From a bacterium (GTDB lineage: Bacteria; Cyanobacteriota; Vampirovibrionia; Gastranaerophilales; Gastranaerophilaceae): a stretch of 51,866 nt of DNA. Below the pieces are notes generated by a model. The model saw nothing but the letters and a program-made list of their open reading frames with translations, made no database searches and was not told where the DNA came from. Shown here in pieces: positions 50,029 to 51,866 of this stretch (within the stretch, counting starts at the first letter, position 1; every line of letters begins with the position of its first letter). The stretch is from assembly GCA_017626055.1 (NCBI GenBank), contig JAGAJM010000018.1, forward strand, positions 1-51,866, in the 5' to 3' direction. The position numbers and the translations under genes were made by a program.

Positions 50029-51866
50029 TGAAAAGAACTTTAATAACAATTTTATTTTTATCATTGTTTTTAACACCTTCTTACGCTAAAGCAAACGACA
50101 TTGACTCTCTAATATTTTACCCACAAGACGCCATCTCAATCTTTGACGAACCAGACATTGAAGCTTTTTCACCTCTTTTAATCGCCCCGAACGAAGTAAT
50201 ATTCAAACAAAATAGTAGAAAAGTTGACCACATTGACCCAAACCATACCGCAAGCCAATTCCCTGGAGGTAGAGGTGCAAATCAACTAATCATATACACA
50301 CATAACTTTGGTTCAAGCACTGGAACAAATGAATTTGGAACAGAGGCGATTGTTGAAAATAATACAGTAGTAGCTTTAAGTGGTGCAAACTCAACAATTC
50401 CAAAGGATGGAGTTGTCATAAGTGGTCATGGGGTTGCAAAAAACTGGATTACGCAAAACCTTTCTGTCGGCTCAAAAGTTTATATTGATAAGTTAAACAG
50501 TACAATCACTGCTTATACAACAACAGAAAGTTATACTTACGAAGCGAAATCAAAAATCAACGAAGCAAAAAGTATTATTGACTATTACACAATCAATTTG
50601 TCTGGATACAATCACCAATTACCAAACAGCCATATTCAAACCGCACAAAATTATCTTAAAATTGCTGAAAACGAAAGCAAAAACAGTTCTATTTTAAAAC
50701 AATATACACAAGAAGCCATTGACTCAGCAAATCTTGCAATAAAAACTGCAGTACCTTATCTAAAAGACGAGTTAAAAGGAACTTGGATAAGACCAACAGA
50801 GACTACAAAAGAACAAATTATTGCAACATTAGAAAAAATTGAAGATAGCGGATTTAACAACATTTATTTAGAAACATACTTCCACGGAAAAACAATTTTT
50901 CCAAGTAAAGTAATGAACAAATATGGTTTTACTGTGCAAAATGAAATCTTCGAAGGATTTGATCCTTTAGAAGTTTGGATTAAAGAAGCACACAAACGAG
51001 ATATTCAAGTACACATTTGGTTTCAATCATTTTACGTTGGTAACAAACCGCCAGAAAGTAGCTTATCAAATATTCTAGCAGTTAGACCAGACTGGGGAAA
51101 TAAACTAAAGAAAGATGCAAGCTCACCAGCCCCATCAAGATCAACATCTGAACACAACGGATATTTTATAGACCCAGCAAATCCAGAAGTTCAAACATTT
51201 CTGCTAGAACTTCTAGATGAAATTATAACCGAATATAAACCTGACGGAATTAACCTAGACTATATTAGGTACCCAAACTCAACAAGTTCCAGAAGTAACA
51301 ATGGCGCTTGGGGATTTACTGAATATGCCAGAAATGATTTTCAAATCTTGTATGGAGTTGACCCCGTTGAACTTACACCATCTGATCCAATGTGGTTGGA
51401 CTGGAACGAATATAGAAGAGGTCATATTACAAATTTTGTTAAAAAAGTTGGAAAACTTTGCAGAGATAAACATGTTTACATAAGTACAGTAATTTTCCCA
51501 GACCTTGCTTCAGCACTGTCAACAAAACAACAAGACTGGAGAACTTGGTCAACAAAAGGTTATATAGACGGATTTACTCCGCTATTTTTAACTAATGATT
51601 CTCAAATGCTTGCTTCAATGATGAGAGATGTAATGCAAGTGAAAGCCCCAGAGACAGAACTTTATGCTGGTTTATTCGTAACCTTTATGGGTGGAGCGCC
51701 TGAAGACTTAATTCGACAAATTTATCAAACTCGTAATATGAAAGCAAATGGTGTAATCATTTTTGATTATGCACATACAACACCTGTTTACACTACAACC
51801 CTAATGGCTGGAGCGTTTAATAAAGATAAACAAAAAGAAAAACCTCCTGAGAAAAAAGAAAAGAAA
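50028..51866 (+). CDS. Secreted GHL10-type glycosyl hydrolase-like protein, truncated by window end
   Basis: The frame is open from ATG 50028 (TAATG overlap with the TPR gene; AGAAGGA precedes) to the last base, at least 613 residues. A signal peptide (MKRTLITILFLSLFLTPSYA) is followed by a first domain with HTASQFPGGRGANQLIIYT and VVISGHGVAKNWI, a helical linker and a GHL10/DUF187-like TIM barrel from about 260 (GTWIRPTETTKEQIIATLEK, SGFNNIYLETYFHGKTIFPS) with DGINLDYIRYPN near 405 carrying the likely catalytic acids. Cyanobacteria carry similar proteins. It ends in a Lys/Pro/Glu-rich tract at the window edge. It probably acts on envelope or polysaccharide. Confidence 0.85.
   Translation, partial: MKRTLITILFLSLFLTPSYAKANDIDSLIFYPQDAISIFDEPDIEAFSPLLIAPNEVIFKQNSRKVDHIDPNHTASQFPGGRGANQLIIYTHNFGSSTGTNEFGTEAIVENNTVVALSGANSTIPKDGVVISGHGVAKNWITQNLSVGSKVYIDKLNSTITAYTTTESYTYEAKSKINEAKSIIDYYTINLSGYNHQLPNSHIQTAQNYLKIAENESKNSSILKQYTQEAIDSANLAIKTAVPYLKDELKGTWIRPTETTKEQIIATLEKIEDSGFNNIYLETYFHGKTIFPSKVMNKYGFTVQNEIFEGFDPLEVWIKEAHKRDIQVHIWFQSFYVGNKPPESSLSNILAVRPDWGNKLKKDASSPAPSRSTSEHNGYFIDPANPEVQTFLLELLDEIITEYKPDGINLDYIRYPNSTSSRSNNGAWGFTEYARNDFQILYGVDPVELTPSDPMWLDWNEYRRGHITNFVKKVGKLCRDKHVYISTVIFPDLASALSTKQQDWRTWSTKGYIDGFTPLFLTNDSQMLASMMRDVMQVKAPETELYAGLFVTFMGGAPEDLIRQIYQTRNMKANGVIIFDYAHTTPVYTTTLMAGAFNKDKQKEKPPEKKEKK

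Overview
The window is low-GC (about one third G+C by eye) bacterial chromosome with dense, mostly essential housekeeping genes. No prophage, insertion sequence, CRISPR array, rRNA or tRNA was seen. The gene set fits an uncultured gut member of the non-photosynthetic cyanobacterial sister lineage (Melainabacteria/Vampirovibrionia, Gastranaerophilales-like). Pointers are a long membrane-anchored YvcK of the cyanobacterial type, the MEP pathway (ispG), pilin-like proteins carrying an [F/D]-x-[D/N]-NG-x-PN module, an SFT[S/G] motif recurring in unrelated proteins, and RNase Y-based RNA decay. This placement is inference. The standard code applies: several genes end in TGA.

Layout. 1-1000: the tail of a pilin-like gene, a GIY-YIG nuclease and palindromic GC-richer repeats. 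1.0-5 kb: GNAT-like protein, ilvC, an OB/HD nuclease, a basic-linker winged-helix protein. 4.8-9.3 kb, minus strand: a membrane-anchored L7/L12-domain paralogue, rplL and rplJ behind an L10 leader with an attenuator, a phosphoesterase, rpmA and rplU. On the plus strand here are rqcP and small unknowns. 9.4-15.4 kb: wall and division cluster murF-mraY-murD-ftsW-murG. 15.4-28.2 kb, minus strand: a double-domain M16 peptidase, purA, an operon of an NfnA/SudB-like flavoprotein, a 59-aa Cys-rich protein and etfB-etfA, a second MurF-like ligase, then relA/spoT-nfeD-flotillin.

28.3-37.7 kb, plus strand: YggU, then a His-rich leader peptide with mutually exclusive hairpins in front of an unknown membrane protein, then an RNA-decay group (rny-ymdB-PHP phosphoesterase), a pilin-like protein, a LOG-family hydrolase, gatB and a SIS sugar isomerase. 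37.8-38.8 kb: gap, with an in-frame TGA at codon 8. 38.8-39.3 kb: a gene-free stretch with an orphan terminator. 39.3-43.7 kb: pxpA-like, yvcK, panB, an unknown protein, panC. 44-45.4 kb: a NarL-type regulator and a soluble histidine kinase. 45.4-47.9 kb, minus strand: rlmN, a cysteine-cluster protein and a phosphoesterase. 47.9 kb to the end: ispG, a small secreted protein, a TPR protein and a truncated GHL10-type secreted glycosidase.

The most interesting signals are the complete histidine-type attenuator at 28.64-28.86 kb controlling a gene that is not recognisably for histidine metabolism; a set of promoters whose -10 lies 6-7 nt before the ATG (leaderless mRNAs); the membrane-bound L7/L12 C-terminal-domain paralogue beside rplL; the etf/NfnA-like redox operon with a palindrome inside its promoter; and the nonsense codon in gap.
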